Below, in pieces: positions 52,857 to 62,275 of a DNA stretch of 64,000 nt. This DNA is from CAIWHR01 sp963726775. GTDB lineage: Bacteria; Pseudomonadota; Gammaproteobacteria; Burkholderiales; Casimicrobiaceae. The stretch covers positions 1 through 64,000 of the forward strand of contig CAVSDL010000015.1 of assembly GCA_963726775.1 (NCBI GenBank), read 5' to 3'. The first letter of the stretch is position 1, and the number at the start of each line of letters is the position of its first letter. The position numbers and the translations under genes were made by a program. The notes beneath the pieces are model-generated. The model saw only the letters and a list, made by a program, of their open reading frames with translations, did no database searches and was not told where the DNA came from.

Positions 52857-53615
52857 ATGAACTCCCGATCCAAGGTCGCCATCGTCACCGGTGCGGGCAC
52901 CGGTATCGGCAAAGCGGTCGCCCTCGCGCTGCTGCGGGACGGCTATCGGGTCGCGCTGGCCGGACGGCGCAAGGCGCCGCTGGACCAGGCGATCGCCGAT
53001 GCGGCTGCGGCCGACGGGCACGCCATCGCGGTTCCCACCGACGTCGGCGATCCGGCCTCCGTGAGCAGGCTGTTCGCGCAGGCAAAGCAGACGTTCGGCC
53101 GCCTCGACCTGCTGTTCAACAACGCGGGCATCGGCGCGCCGCCGATCAACCTCGAGGACCTGACGCTCGAGCAGTGGAAGGGCGTCGTCGACATCAACCT
53201 GACCGGTGCGTTCCTGTGCACGCAGGAGGCCTTCAGGCTGATGAAAAGCCAGGATCCGCGCGGCGGCCGCATCATCAACAACGGGTCCATCTCCGCGCAT
53301 GCCCCGCGGCCCAATTCCGCGCCGTACACGACGACGAAGCATGCGATCACCGGTCTCACGAAATGCGCGTCGCTCGACGGCCGGAAGTACGACATCGCCT
53401 GCGGCCAGATCGACATCGGCAATGCCGCGACCGACATGGCGGCCAGGATGGCCAAGGGCGTCCCGCAGGCGAGCGGCGCCATCGCCATCGAGCCGCTGAT
53501 GGACGTCGCGCACGTCGCGAGCGCTGTCGTTTACATGGCGAGCCTGCCGCTCGATGCGAACGTCCAGTTCATGACGGTCATGGCCACCAAGATGCCATTT
53601 GTCGGCAGGGGATGA
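52857..53615 (+). CDS. Classical short-chain dehydrogenase/reductase
   Basis: The ATG at 52857 (AAAGGA upstream) gives 252 residues. Cofactor motif TGAGTGIGKAVA, NNAG, catalytic Ser in IINNGSISAHAPRP and YxxxK in APYTTTKHAITGL are all present, so the enzyme should be active. The C-terminal part (AIAIEPLMDVAHVASAVVYMASLPLDANVQFMTVMATKMPFVGRG) matches an SDR subgroup common in proteobacteria with unassigned substrate. It is the canonical counterpart to the atypical SDR at 30693-31514. Confidence 0.92.
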   Translation: MNSRSKVAIVTGAGTGIGKAVALALLRDGYRVALAGRRKAPLDQAIADAAAADGHAIAVPTDVGDPASVSRLFAQAKQTFGRLDLLFNNAGIGAPPINLEDLTLEQWKGVVDINLTGAFLCTQEAFRLMKSQDPRGGRIINNGSISAHAPRPNSAPYTTTKHAITGLTKCASLDGRKYDIACGQIDIGNAATDMAARMAKGVPQASGAIAIEPLMDVAHVASAVVYMASLPLDANVQFMTVMATKMPFVGRG

Positions 53616-53695
53616 CGCCGAAGTTGGCTTCGGGCGTCGATTCGCTCGAGCCGTGACGCACCAAGGCGAGGAAACGCGCGCCAGGCTCCCGCGGG

Positions 53696-54496
53696 CTACG
53701 GGAGCCCCAGCGCCCGCCGCGCCGGAGCGCGCCAGCATTCGGCGACGAGCCGATTGAAGCCGCCGGGCCTCGGGTGCAGTTCGTTCGACCAGGCGGAATC
53801 GCCGAGCGTTCCCGCGGACCAGACGAGTTCCACGGTCGGCTGATTCGGTCCGTTCATCGAAGTCTCGAGATCGAGCAGGCGAACCGTCAGCTGGTCGATC
53901 AGGTCGCACACGATCTCGCGGCGCAGGCCGCCCAGCGGCGCGCCCGCCGAAGGCACGCGAGCGTTGTCCATGGGCAGCTTGAGCCAGCTGCGCAGGCCCG
54001 GCAGCGTCCGGCCATCGGGGATCGCGTAATCATAGTTGTGAATCAGGACGCTGACGTCGCTGCGCGCCGCCCCCACGGCGTCGACGATCGCGCGGCAGGC
54101 GCTCTCCACGGCGTCGAACACGCGACCGGGTTGTCCTGACCGATAGCACTCGGCGAGCGTCGCGGCGCCGCTGCAGTCCGCTGCGAGGATCCGGTCGTCG
54201 AGATCGCCGATGCCGGCAAAGTCGTTGCCGCCGGCGCTGATGCAGACGAGCCGTATCGACGGATGCTGCGCCAGCAGTCTTCGGAAATTGGCGAGCCACG
54301 TCCCGGTGCCGAGCGCATCGGCGCGCGCGCCGTTTTCACCGATGGCGTAGATCGTCGGCCGCTCGAGCGCCTCGTAGAGCGGCGTGAGCAGATTGTTGAA
54401 CGGATACTGGAACCACGAGTCGCCGATGGCCAGCACATCGACGTTCTCGCCGCTGTCGACGAGCCTTATCCATTCGTTCCAGAAGACATGACCCAT
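53696..54496 (-). CDS. SGNH/GDSL hydrolase family protein
   Basis: A 266-residue protein with the SGNH blocks: block I Ser in LAIGDSWFQYPFNN, block III Asn in SAGGNDFAG and block V His in NELHPRPGGF. Block II Gly is plausibly in ENGARAD. There is no signal peptide, so it acts in the cytosol unless exported otherwise. The family hydrolyses esters or acyl groups of lipids and polysaccharides. It is 82 bases downstream of one of the zinc-ribbon paralogues on the same strand, a possible functional link. Confidence 0.85.
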   Translation of the reverse strand: MGHVFWNEWIRLVDSGENVDVLAIGDSWFQYPFNNLLTPLYEALERPTIYAIGENGARADALGTGTWLANFRRLLAQHPSIRLVCISAGGNDFAGIGDLDDRILAADCSGAATLAECYRSGQPGRVFDAVESACRAIVDAVGAARSDVSVLIHNYDYAIPDGRTLPGLRSWLKLPMDNARVPSAGAPLGGLRREIVCDLIDQLTVRLLDLETSMNGPNQPTVELVWSAGTLGDSAWSNELHPRPGGFNRLVAECWRAPARRALGLP

Positions 54497-54578
54497 CGCG
54501 TCGTCCTTTCAGGCGGATCGGAAGGCCCGGCGCGATAAGGACGCGCGATGGGCCCGTGCCGGGCGCTTCCGGTATCGC

Positions 54579-55382
54579 TTACTTGTCCGGATTCTGCTGC
54601 ACGGCGGGACACTGCGGAACCTTGCCCCAGTAGCCTTCGCAGTACCTGATGCCCGTCTGCTGCTCGCAGGCGACGCGAGCGAGAATGTTCTCGCTTGCGC
54701 ATCGCCCCAGCTCCTCTTTCATCATTGCCCAGCGATCGGGTCGCGGCGCTTCGGGGGCGGCCGCTGCGGCTGGCCCCGCCGCCGACGGCGCCTGCTGCGC
54801 CGTGGTCGCCTTCGTCGATCCCTTGGACGGAGCGGGCCGCGCCGGTCGCGGCGCCGTGGCGCGCGCCTTTGCTGTTTCGGCCTCGGGCGCGACCGTTGCC
54901 GGCGTTGTCGGCGGCGCGGTCGCGGAATCGGCGGCGGACGGCAGCACGGGCGCCGCCGCATTCGGCGGCTCCGCAGGCGGCAACATCGCCTTCGACGCGT
55001 CCCCGGCGGGTGCGGGCTGCGGCGCGGCCGCGTCGATCTTCGCGGGTCCGTCCGCTGCGGGCCTGGGTGATTCCATGACTTCGGCCACCGGCGCCCTCGC
55101 TGCCTCGTCCGCGACGGCTGTCTCCGACGGCCCGACCGTTATCAGCGCGCGATAGGTGAAATAGACGGCGACGCCGAATGCGGAGGCCAGGAGGATCAGC
55201 GCGACAGCACGTACCACGGGCAGGGGCAGCGCGGTGACGGCGCCGGCGGGCACGGGAGCGGCGGGCGCGTCAGGTGCGGGCGATGCCGGCGCGATCCTGG
55301 CCGCGGACCGCAGCGTAGCGCCGCAACTCGCGCAGAATCCCGCAGCGGACCCGTTCTCGTTGCCACAGACGCTGCACTTCAT
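54579..55382 (-). CDS. Zinc-ribbon, single-TM protein with conserved Cys tail (copy 2)
   Basis: A 267-residue paralogue of the 50923-51717 protein. It has an N-terminal zinc ribbon (CSVCGNENGSAAGFCASCGATL), one membrane helix (LPLPVVRAVALILLASAFGVAVYF), a very long Pro/Ala linker and the tail DRWAMMKEELGRCAS, VACEQQTGIRYCEGYW, KVPQC. The tail residues shared by both copies are DRW, M, RC, CEQ, YC, GYW, V and QC. The linkers share composition but not sequence. It precedes the SGNH hydrolase gene on the same strand. Function unknown. Confidence 0.75.
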   Translation of the reverse strand: MKCSVCGNENGSAAGFCASCGATLRSAARIAPASPAPDAPAAPVPAGAVTALPLPVVRAVALILLASAFGVAVYFTYRALITVGPSETAVADEAARAPVAEVMESPRPAADGPAKIDAAAPQPAPAGDASKAMLPPAEPPNAAAPVLPSAADSATAPPTTPATVAPEAETAKARATAPRPARPAPSKGSTKATTAQQAPSAAGPAAAAAPEAPRPDRWAMMKEELGRCASENILARVACEQQTGIRYCEGYWGKVPQCPAVQQNPDK

Positions 55383-55839
55383 CGCTCATCCTCCCGGTGC
55401 CGGCTGGGCCACGCGACAATGAGGCGGCGGACGGCACTTGCGCCGGACCCCGCCATCGGGCTCGCGCCACGGCCTGTCGCCCGATGATAGACGAGATCCG
55501 AAAGCCGGTGCGCCGGACCTCCATTGTCCGCCGCGATGCCCGCGACGGGTGGCGTCATGAAGTCCGTCGTTCCCGCAATGCCATCGTGATCACCCGGCGT
55601 CCCCGGCGCGCCGTTGATCGACGCCACGACCGCTGCGTTTGCAAACGACGGAACGCGGCGCCCGGCCCTGCGCCTCCGCCCGAAAACAGGTAGCCCGGCT
55701 CGGGATTCCTGCGCGCCGCTGCCGGGCAAAACGTGGAACAATCCGCCATCGATCCCGGCGCGATTGCCGCAACCCGGGGAGTATGCAGCCTCCCCGTGCG
55801 GCGGCAGGGCGCTGCCGCAAACCTCCGACCGACGCCTGA
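55383..55839. other. Divergent intergenic region
   Basis: About 457 bases between the zinc-ribbon paralogue and the divergent DUF1631 gene. A minus-strand frame of 180 codons crosses it but lacks a family-like pattern and overlaps the DUF1631 start. I support no gene here. Promoters for both flanking genes are expected but none is clear. Confidence 0.4.
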
Positions 55840-58299
55840 ATGCCTGAAACGTCGCCCTCCGCGCCTCCTCCAGCGGGCCGCGTTGTCGACCACGAACATC
55901 CGCCGCGTCCGGCGGAAGCACAGGTATTGCTGCGCGACTGCTTCACGCGATTCGCTTCCGAACTGCAGGACGCCGCGCGAACCTCGGTCGGAGCCACCGA
56001 CGCGCTGTTTGCCTCGAACCGTCACGTCGCGAACGCCGAGATCGTGGAATTTCGGAGCAAGCGCGGCGAATGGCTGACGCGTTTTGGTGCCGCGGTAGAA
56101 GAATTTTTTGCGAGGCGCATGACCGGCAGTCGTCGCGTGGGACGGCGTCCCGATGCCGACGATTCGGCGACCGCGGTGCAGATGCTCTCCGATTACGATC
56201 AGGAAATGCAGACCGCGATCGTGACGGCCGTGCGGGACCTCCATCGGGCCGTGAAGACGGAAGACGACGCGCTCGACCTGCGGGTCGGTCTGCTGCTGGG
56301 CGAATCGCCCGATACGAACGCCGACAACCCCTTCGGTCCTTCCTACGTGCTCGACGCGATCGGGGCGACGTCGCGCGCGGTGTTCCCGAATCCGATGGTC
56401 TGGCGACCCTTGATGCAGCGGATCGTCGTTGACGTAGCGCCCGCGCTCGTGCACATCTACATGACGCTGAACCGGTTCCTCGGCGACCGGCACGTGCTGC
56501 CCGACGTCAAGGCGGCATTGCGGGCGCGCAGCGCGTTGCGCCCTGCCCACGACAGCGAACTGTTGCCGCTGTTCGACCGACTCCTGCGCGACGCCGACGC
56601 GCCGCGGGACGGAGCGCGGACGTCCGACGCCGCAGCGCCCGCGTCGCCCGCGGGCCAGAGTGCCGGGCCGGACGCGGGACCGAACCTCGCGACAGCGACT
56701 GGCACAGGCCTTTCTGCGGCAGCTGGCGCGGCAGCGATATTCGCGCCCGCCGTGCAGCCGATCGTCGCCGCCGCGCTCCAGGCGGCCTACGCCGGTTTGC
56801 TGGGCAGGGCACCGGAGTCGGCATCAACTCGGGGAAACGCCAACGCGACTCCGGCGGAGACAATGCAACGAGCGCCGGTCGCCGGCGCCGCCCCATTCCT
56901 GCCCGCGCTCGATCCCCGGTTGCCCACGGGCGCGCCGTCGGCCTTGATCGCGGCGATGGACCTCCTGCAGCGCTTCGATCCGATCGAGGACAGCGCACGT
57001 CCCGAATCCCCGCTTTCCGGCATCGAAGGTTCGCTGCTGCCCCGCAACCGCATACGCGTGATCCGCGAGGCCATCGCGGACCGGATAGAAAATCCGACCG
57101 ACCGTACCGCAATCGACGTGGTAGCGCTGCTGTTCGATTACATTTTCAGCGATCCTTCGATCCCGGAAATCGTGCGCGAGGTGATCGGGCGCCTGCAGGT
57201 GCCCGTCGTCAAGGCCGCGTTGCTGGATCGCGGGTTTTTTTCCGACAACACGCATCCGGCCCGCCGGCTGCTCGATCATCTTGCCGCTGCGGCAACGGGC
57301 GCCACCGCCGATGACGGCTACGGCGCCGAGATCGCGGCCGTCGCCAACGGCATTGTCGACGAAGTCTGCGCCGAGTTCGCGCACGACCTGTCCATCTTCG
57401 ACCGCGCCGACGCCAGCCTGCAGCCGATCGTGGACGAAGAACGGGACCGGACCGAAGCCTCGATCAAGGACGACGTCGCCGCGGCACTCGCCGCCGAGGA
57501 GAGCAACGCCGATCGTTCGCGAGTGGAGTCGCTCATCCGGGACAAGCTCGCGGGAGTCGACGTTCCCGCCGACGTCCGCGCTTTCATCGAATCGGCCTGG
57601 ATCGACTACCTGGTCGCCATCGCACGCAAGGAAGGTCCCGACAGCGCGACGTCGCGCGCCGCATGGAGCACGCTCGACGACTTGCTGTGGAGCATTGCCG
57701 CAGACGAGCGCACCGGGCAGAAGGCCCGTCTCCGCAAGATGATTCCGTCGCTCATCAGCCGCCTGCGTGCAGGTTGCGCCGCCGTCAACGCTGACGACGA
57801 GCGGACGAAGGCGTTTTTCCACACGGTGTACGAGCTCCATATGGAATCGCTCAAGGCCGGCGTCGCGCCATCGCGGCCGGCTGCCGCAAAGGCGTCGCCC
57901 GCGACTCCGCCGGCGATGACGCGCAGCGACAAGGCCGCGGCCGCGCCCGGTGTTTCGCCCGGCGGGACGCCGCCGGCGACGCCGGTCGCCAATGTCCACG
58001 ATTTCATCGCCGAAATGGCCACCGGTACGTGGCTCGCCTTCCAGTCAGCGGATGGCGCCACCGAGGCACGGTTGTCCTGGATCAGCCCGCTGCGGACCCG
58101 GTACATTTTCACGAGCCGCGCGCGCGCGCATGCCCTCGTGCTCTCCCCCGACCAACTTGCGCGCGAACTGGCGGCAGGCAAGGCATCGCTGATCGTCGAG
58201 CCGGTGCCGCTGTTCGATCGCGCCGTGAGCGCCGCCCTCGACGCGCTCGCGGCGAAAAACCCGGACGCTGCATCGGCACCGGCAGCGAAACCGGCCTAG
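55840..58299 (+). CDS. DUF1631 family protein
   Basis: An 819-residue cytosolic protein of the large DUF1631 family found mainly in beta- and gammaproteobacteria. The N-terminal part (VLLRDCFTRFASELQDAARTS to PFGPSYVLDAI) and the C-terminal part (FIESAWIDYLVAIARKEGPDS, LDDLLWSIAADERTGQKARLRKMIPSLISRLRAGC) are characteristic. A variable Ala/Pro-rich insert lies at about residues 255-350. The last 110 residues (GTWLAFQSADGATEARLSWISPLRTRYIFTSR) have the outline of a PilZ-like beta barrel, so cyclic-di-GMP sensing is possible. Function not established. Confidence 0.9.
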   Translation: MPETSPSAPPPAGRVVDHEHPPRPAEAQVLLRDCFTRFASELQDAARTSVGATDALFASNRHVANAEIVEFRSKRGEWLTRFGAAVEEFFARRMTGSRRVGRRPDADDSATAVQMLSDYDQEMQTAIVTAVRDLHRAVKTEDDALDLRVGLLLGESPDTNADNPFGPSYVLDAIGATSRAVFPNPMVWRPLMQRIVVDVAPALVHIYMTLNRFLGDRHVLPDVKAALRARSALRPAHDSELLPLFDRLLRDADAPRDGARTSDAAAPASPAGQSAGPDAGPNLATATGTGLSAAAGAAAIFAPAVQPIVAAALQAAYAGLLGRAPESASTRGNANATPAETMQRAPVAGAAPFLPALDPRLPTGAPSALIAAMDLLQRFDPIEDSARPESPLSGIEGSLLPRNRIRVIREAIADRIENPTDRTAIDVVALLFDYIFSDPSIPEIVREVIGRLQVPVVKAALLDRGFFSDNTHPARRLLDHLAAAATGATADDGYGAEIAAVANGIVDEVCAEFAHDLSIFDRADASLQPIVDEERDRTEASIKDDVAAALAAEESNADRSRVESLIRDKLAGVDVPADVRAFIESAWIDYLVAIARKEGPDSATSRAAWSTLDDLLWSIAADERTGQKARLRKMIPSLISRLRAGCAAVNADDERTKAFFHTVYELHMESLKAGVAPSRPAAAKASPATPPAMTRSDKAAAAPGVSPGGTPPATPVANVHDFIAEMATGTWLAFQSADGATEARLSWISPLRTRYIFTSRARAHALVLSPDQLARELAAGKASLIVEPVPLFDRAVSAALDALAAKNPDAASAPAAKPA

Positions 58300-58317
58300 G
58301 TCCTGCGCGCGCCCGGG

Positions 58318-58986
58318 TCAACCCAGGCGCCGCCGCAGGAACTGCAGCGTGCGCTCGCGCGCGAGCTTCGCCGCCACTGCGTCGAAGGACGGCCTCTGAT
58401 CGCAATTGAACCCGTGGTCGGCAGCGTAGACGAAGACCTGCGCGTCCGGGTGCGCGGCCATCAGCTGATGCACCCCGGCGACGGGGATCATCGTATCGCG
58501 CTCGCCGAAATGCGCCATGACCGGGCACTGCGGCCGCTCGCCGATCGCGTCCTGCATACCGCCTCCGTAATACGCGACCGCGCAGGCAAGACCCGGCAAC
58601 CTCGACGCGGCCATCCAGGCGACCAAGCCGCCCCAGCAATAGCCGATCACGCCGACCCTGCCGGCGTCGGACGCCGCATCGCGTGCAGCACCGATGTCCC
58701 GCAATGCGGAATCCAGCTGCGCCCGACCCTTGAGTTCGCGTCCTTTCGCGATGTCGGGCGGCGTATAGCCGATGTCCACACCTCGTTCGTAGCGGTCGAA
58801 CAGCGCCGGCGCGATCGCGACGAAGCCGTCCGCTGCATACCCATCGCACACGCTGCGGATGTGCCCGTTGACGCCGAAGATCTCCTGCGCGACGACCAGC
58901 GCGCCACGAGGTGGGCCTGCCGGATCGGCGCGGTAGGCGGAGAGCCGGAAACCGTCGCTGGCCGTGAGTCCGATGGCGCGTCCCAT
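58318..58986 (-). CDS. Dienelactone hydrolase family protein
   Basis: A 222-residue alpha/beta hydrolase with the Cys nucleophile of the family in VGVIGYCWGG, Asp in GERDTMIPV and His in AADHGFNCDQR. The N-terminus (GLTASDGFRLSAYRADPAG) and QEIFGVNGHIRSVCDGYAADGF match dienelactone hydrolases, which open lactone rings in chlorocatechol breakdown. Many members act on other esters. No catechol genes are near. The gene stands 33 bases before the ArsB/NhaD-type permease gene ends, on the same strand. Confidence 0.92.
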   Translation of the reverse strand: MGRAIGLTASDGFRLSAYRADPAGPPRGALVVAQEIFGVNGHIRSVCDGYAADGFVAIAPALFDRYERGVDIGYTPPDIAKGRELKGRAQLDSALRDIGAARDAASDAGRVGVIGYCWGGLVAWMAASRLPGLACAVAYYGGGMQDAIGERPQCPVMAHFGERDTMIPVAGVHQLMAAHPDAQVFVYAADHGFNCDQRPSFDAVAAKLARERTLQFLRRRLG

Positions 58987-59019
58987 GCTCCCTCCGCATT
59001 CGCCAGGTGTGTACGGGGC

Positions 59020-60363
59020 CTAGAGAAATCGAAAGTACAGGTACACGTGGCTCAGCGCGATGCTGATCAGCATCAGCGGAAACGCCACTTTCAGGTATTC
59101 CATGAAGCGGAACGTCGTCCCCGCACGCTCGGCGAGGCCCGCGACGACGAGGTTGGCGGACGCGCCGATCAGCGTCCCGTTGCCGCCGAGGCAGGCGCCC
59201 AGCGACAGCGCCCACCACAGCGGCAACAGCGCGTTCTCGCCGCCGAACGTCGGACCCATCGCCTTGATCAGCGGAATCATCGTGGCGACAAACGGAATGT
59301 TGTCGATGAACGCCGACAATACAGCGGAAGCCCAGAGTATCGCGAGCGCGGTGACGTTGAAATCGCCCTGCGTCGCCGCGAGCAGGGCGGCGGCCATCAT
59401 GTCGATCAGGCCGGCCTTCTGGATGCCGTAAACCAGCACGAACAGCCCGAGAAAGAACATCAGCGTGATCCACTCGGCCTCGGACAAGGCGCCATGCACG
59501 TTCTTCGATTGCTCCTCGCCGGGTTTGCCCACGTTGTCGAGCAGCAGCAGCAGCGCGGCGCCGAAAATCGCGATTGTCGCCGGCTCGATCCGGATCTGCC
59601 GCTGCAGCATGAAGCCCGCGATCACCAGCGCAATGACGGCCAGCGACTGCTTGAGGAGCCGGGGGTCGGTGATGGTCTCGCGCTCGTTGAAGCTCATCAC
59701 ATGACGCCGGTTCTCGTCGGTCGCGTGCAGGTGCCGGCCCCAGAGGAAATACAGCGGCACCATCGTGGCCACCATGATCACGACGATGACCGGGGTCAGG
59801 GCGATCGCGAAATCGTTGAACGTCAGTCCGGTCGCCGAGCCGATCATGATGTTCGGCGGATCGCCGATCAGCGTGGCGGTACCGCCGATGTTCGACGCGA
59901 AGATCTGCGCGAACAGGTACGGATAGGGCTTCACCTTGAGCTCGTCGGTGATCAGCAGCGTGACCGGAACCGTCAGCAGCACGGTGGTCACGTTGTCGAG
60001 GAACGCCGAGAACACGGCGGTGACGATCGACATCATCAGCAGGATGCCCCACGGCCGCGCGTCGACCTTCTTCGCCGACCAGATCGCGACGAACTGGAAC
60101 AGCCCGGAGCGGCGCGTGATGTTGACGATCAGCATCATGCCGAGCAGCAGGCCCAGCGTATTGAAATCGACGGCGCCCATCGCCTCGTGCTGGCCGAGCA
60201 CGCCGGAAAGGATCAGCAGCCCGGCGCCCAGCAAGGCGACAATCGCGCGATTCAGCTTGTCGCTCATGATCACCAGATAAGTGCCCACAAACAGGGTCGT
60301 GGCGAGCCACAACGGGCTCCAGCCGAAGATCGCCGAGGCTGCGTGTCCCGCTTCGCCGTGCAT
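59020..60363 (-). CDS. ArsB/NhaD/SLC13-type ion transporter
   Basis: A 447-residue inner-membrane transporter with about eleven helices in two repeats. Each repeat ends in a re-entrant motif: AVFSAFLDNVTTVLLTVPVT and SAVLSAFIDNIPFVATMIPL for the first loop, NIGGTATLIGDPPNIMIGSA and CLGGNGTLIGASANLVVAGLA for the second. These are hallmarks of the ion transporter superfamily (ArsB, NhaD, P protein). The substrate may be Na+/H+ or an anion; no arsenic genes are adjacent. The start overlaps the stop of the upstream CBS gene (TAATG), implying coupled expression and probable regulation by the CBS protein. Confidence 0.92.
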   Translation of the reverse strand: MHGEAGHAASAIFGWSPLWLATTLFVGTYLVIMSDKLNRAIVALLGAGLLILSGVLGQHEAMGAVDFNTLGLLLGMMLIVNITRRSGLFQFVAIWSAKKVDARPWGILLMMSIVTAVFSAFLDNVTTVLLTVPVTLLITDELKVKPYPYLFAQIFASNIGGTATLIGDPPNIMIGSATGLTFNDFAIALTPVIVVIMVATMVPLYFLWGRHLHATDENRRHVMSFNERETITDPRLLKQSLAVIALVIAGFMLQRQIRIEPATIAIFGAALLLLLDNVGKPGEEQSKNVHGALSEAEWITLMFFLGLFVLVYGIQKAGLIDMMAAALLAATQGDFNVTALAILWASAVLSAFIDNIPFVATMIPLIKAMGPTFGGENALLPLWWALSLGACLGGNGTLIGASANLVVAGLAERAGTTFRFMEYLKVAFPLMLISIALSHVYLYFRFL

Positions 60364-60824
60364 TACGGACCTCCTCCGTCGTGCAACGCGCTCAGCACAT
60401 CGCGCGCCGATACCATGCCGATCAACTGGCCGCTGTCGCGCGCCACGACCGGCACGTTGCCGGCGCCGCGGTAGAGCAGGAGCACGATCTCGACAGGCGT
60501 GGTGTCGGGGTGCACGACGTGGTCGGGCCTGACCGCGAAATCACGTACCGGGTGAGCGTCGATCTCGCGCATCCGGTCGCGCAGCTCTGCGAGCGTATCG
60601 GAGACGAACGTGAGGTCGGGCATTCCGTAACCGACCAGCGCCGCCTTGGGCAGCAGCCCGGCAAGCAGCCGGTCGAGCTTGAACATGCCGATCAGTTTTC
60701 CGGACGCGTCGATGACCGGCAGATCGGACACGCGGTCGTCCAGCATGCGCCGCGTTGCATCGGCCACCGAATCGGTGTCCTTGAGCGAATTGAATTCGCG
60801 GTTATAGAGCGCGGCATGGCTCAT
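60363..60824 (-). CDS. Tandem CBS domain protein, likely regulator of the adjacent transporter
   Basis: A 153-residue protein with two CBS domains (DTDSVADATRRMLDDRVSDLPVIDASGKLIGMFKLDRLL and VVHPDTTPVEIVLLLYRGAGNVPVVARDSGQLIGMVSARDVL). Its TAA stop overlaps the ATG of the transporter gene by one base (TAATG). CBS pairs bind nucleotides, and they gate several ion transporters. Here coupling to an ArsB/NhaD-type permease suggests direct regulation, an inference from position. Confidence 0.9.
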   Translation of the reverse strand: MSHAALYNREFNSLKDTDSVADATRRMLDDRVSDLPVIDASGKLIGMFKLDRLLAGLLPKAALVGYGMPDLTFVSDTLAELRDRMREIDAHPVRDFAVRPDHVVHPDTTPVEIVLLLYRGAGNVPVVARDSGQLIGMVSARDVLSALHDGGGP

Positions 60825-61119
60825 GGCGGCGGCACCTTGTCGATGGAATGCGGCGGGCGATCCCGGCGCAGGGCTGCGCTGCGCTGTCGCTCCGCGCGGC
60901 GATAACGCCCGTTGCCGGGCTCATTCTATCGGAATCATCGACGAATCGTCATCGACTTGCAGCTCCGGCACCACCCGCGGGCGCGCCAGCCGTCCCGCGC
61001 GCGACATTTCGTGGCTACAATGGCGCCGGCGCAGATCGGCGCGAGCCGTCATGCGTGACCCGCGCCCGCCTGTAACTGCGGAATGGACGGTGCCGTGCGC
61101 GGTCGATCGGCGAATCGCG

Positions 61120-62061
61120 ATGGACTCCTTCCAGCATCTGCTGTCGCTTACCGCGCCGCTGTTCCTGCTGGTGCTGGTCGGTTACGCCCTCATGCGATGG
61201 GCCGGCTGGCCGCTGGCCGCATCCAACGCGCTGACGCAATTCGTCTTCTCCGTCGCCGTGCCGGCGCTGCTGTTCCGGATCATGAGCGACTTCTCACGGC
61301 TGCCGCCGGTGGACACGCGGCTCCTGCTCGCCTATTTCGGCGGTTGCCTCGTCGTCTTCGCCGCGGGGCGTGCCCTCGCCTATGCGCTTTTCCGGATGGA
61401 CGGCGCGGCGCAGTCGGTGTTCGCGGTCGGCGGCATCTTCGCGAACAACGTCCTGCTCGGCGTGCCGCTGGCGAAGGTGACGCTCGGCGAGGCTGCGATG
61501 CCCGTCGTCTCGCTGGTGCTGGTGTTCAATTCGCTGCTGTTGTGGACGCTGGTCACCGCTTCCGTGGAATGGGCGCGCCGTGGCGAGCTCTCGTGGGTGG
61601 GTATCGCCAGAACCGCGGCGGGCGTTGCGGCCAACCCGGTGGTCGCCGGCGTCTTGGCGGGGACCGCATTCGGCTTCACCGGGATGGCGCTGCCACCAAT
61701 CGTCGACCGCACGCTCGAACTCATCGCGCAGGCGGCAGTGCCGCTGTCGCTGATCGCGCTGGGGATGGGCCTTGCCGAATTCCGCGTTCGCGACGGCTGG
61801 CGCGAAAGCCTCGCCGTCACGACGCTGAAGCTCGCCGTGCAGCCGCTCGCGGTGCTCGCTTTGGCACGCGCGCTGGCGCTGCCGCCGCTCGAAACCCAGA
61901 CGATCGTCATGATGGCTTCGCTGCCGGTCGGCGCCAACGTCTATCTGATGGCGCGCCAGTTCGATACGCTCGCCGGGACCATCGCGGCGAGTCTCGTCAT
62001 TTCCACGGCGCTGGCCGCCGTAACGACGCCGCTGCTGGTGGCGCTGACGGCGCCGCCGTGA
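61120..62061 (+). CDS. AEC (auxin efflux carrier) family transporter
   Basis: The ATG at 61120 gives 313 residues with about ten helices in two inverted halves. Motifs are LTAPLFLLVLVGYALMRWAGW, FVFSVAVPALLFRIM, NNVLLGVPLAK, NPVVAGVLAGTAFGFTGMALPPIVDRTLELIAQAAVPLSLIALGMGL and MMASLPVGANVYLMARQFD. AEC carriers such as MdcF and YwkB export or import carboxylic acids. The substrate is unknown. It is divergent from the CBS-transporter pair; the gap 60825-61119 holds no gene that I support. Confidence 0.92.
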   Translation: MDSFQHLLSLTAPLFLLVLVGYALMRWAGWPLAASNALTQFVFSVAVPALLFRIMSDFSRLPPVDTRLLLAYFGGCLVVFAAGRALAYALFRMDGAAQSVFAVGGIFANNVLLGVPLAKVTLGEAAMPVVSLVLVFNSLLLWTLVTASVEWARRGELSWVGIARTAAGVAANPVVAGVLAGTAFGFTGMALPPIVDRTLELIAQAAVPLSLIALGMGLAEFRVRDGWRESLAVTTLKLAVQPLAVLALARALALPPLETQTIVMMASLPVGANVYLMARQFDTLAGTIAASLVISTALAAVTTPLLVALTAPP

Positions 62062-62275
62062 CCGCGCGATCGTGGGTCCGCCGCCGGAGTCGCCCGAAGC
62101 CATCGCGGCTTTCCGGGCGCGCGAACGCGACAAATGGGACAATGATGCCAGCACCCGGCAGCGCGGATCGACCGGGATTCGCGGCAACCGCAAGGTGCCG
62201 TCGCAGTCACGCCCGCAAACGCGAGCGTCATCCGCTGTCCGATGCCACCGTCGGCGCACGGCCGGGAGTCGTCAC

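Noticed and set aside
55379..55921. Minus-strand frame of 180 codons between divergent genes
   Set aside because: Overlaps both the zinc-ribbon gene end and the DUF1631 start and shows no recognisable pattern.
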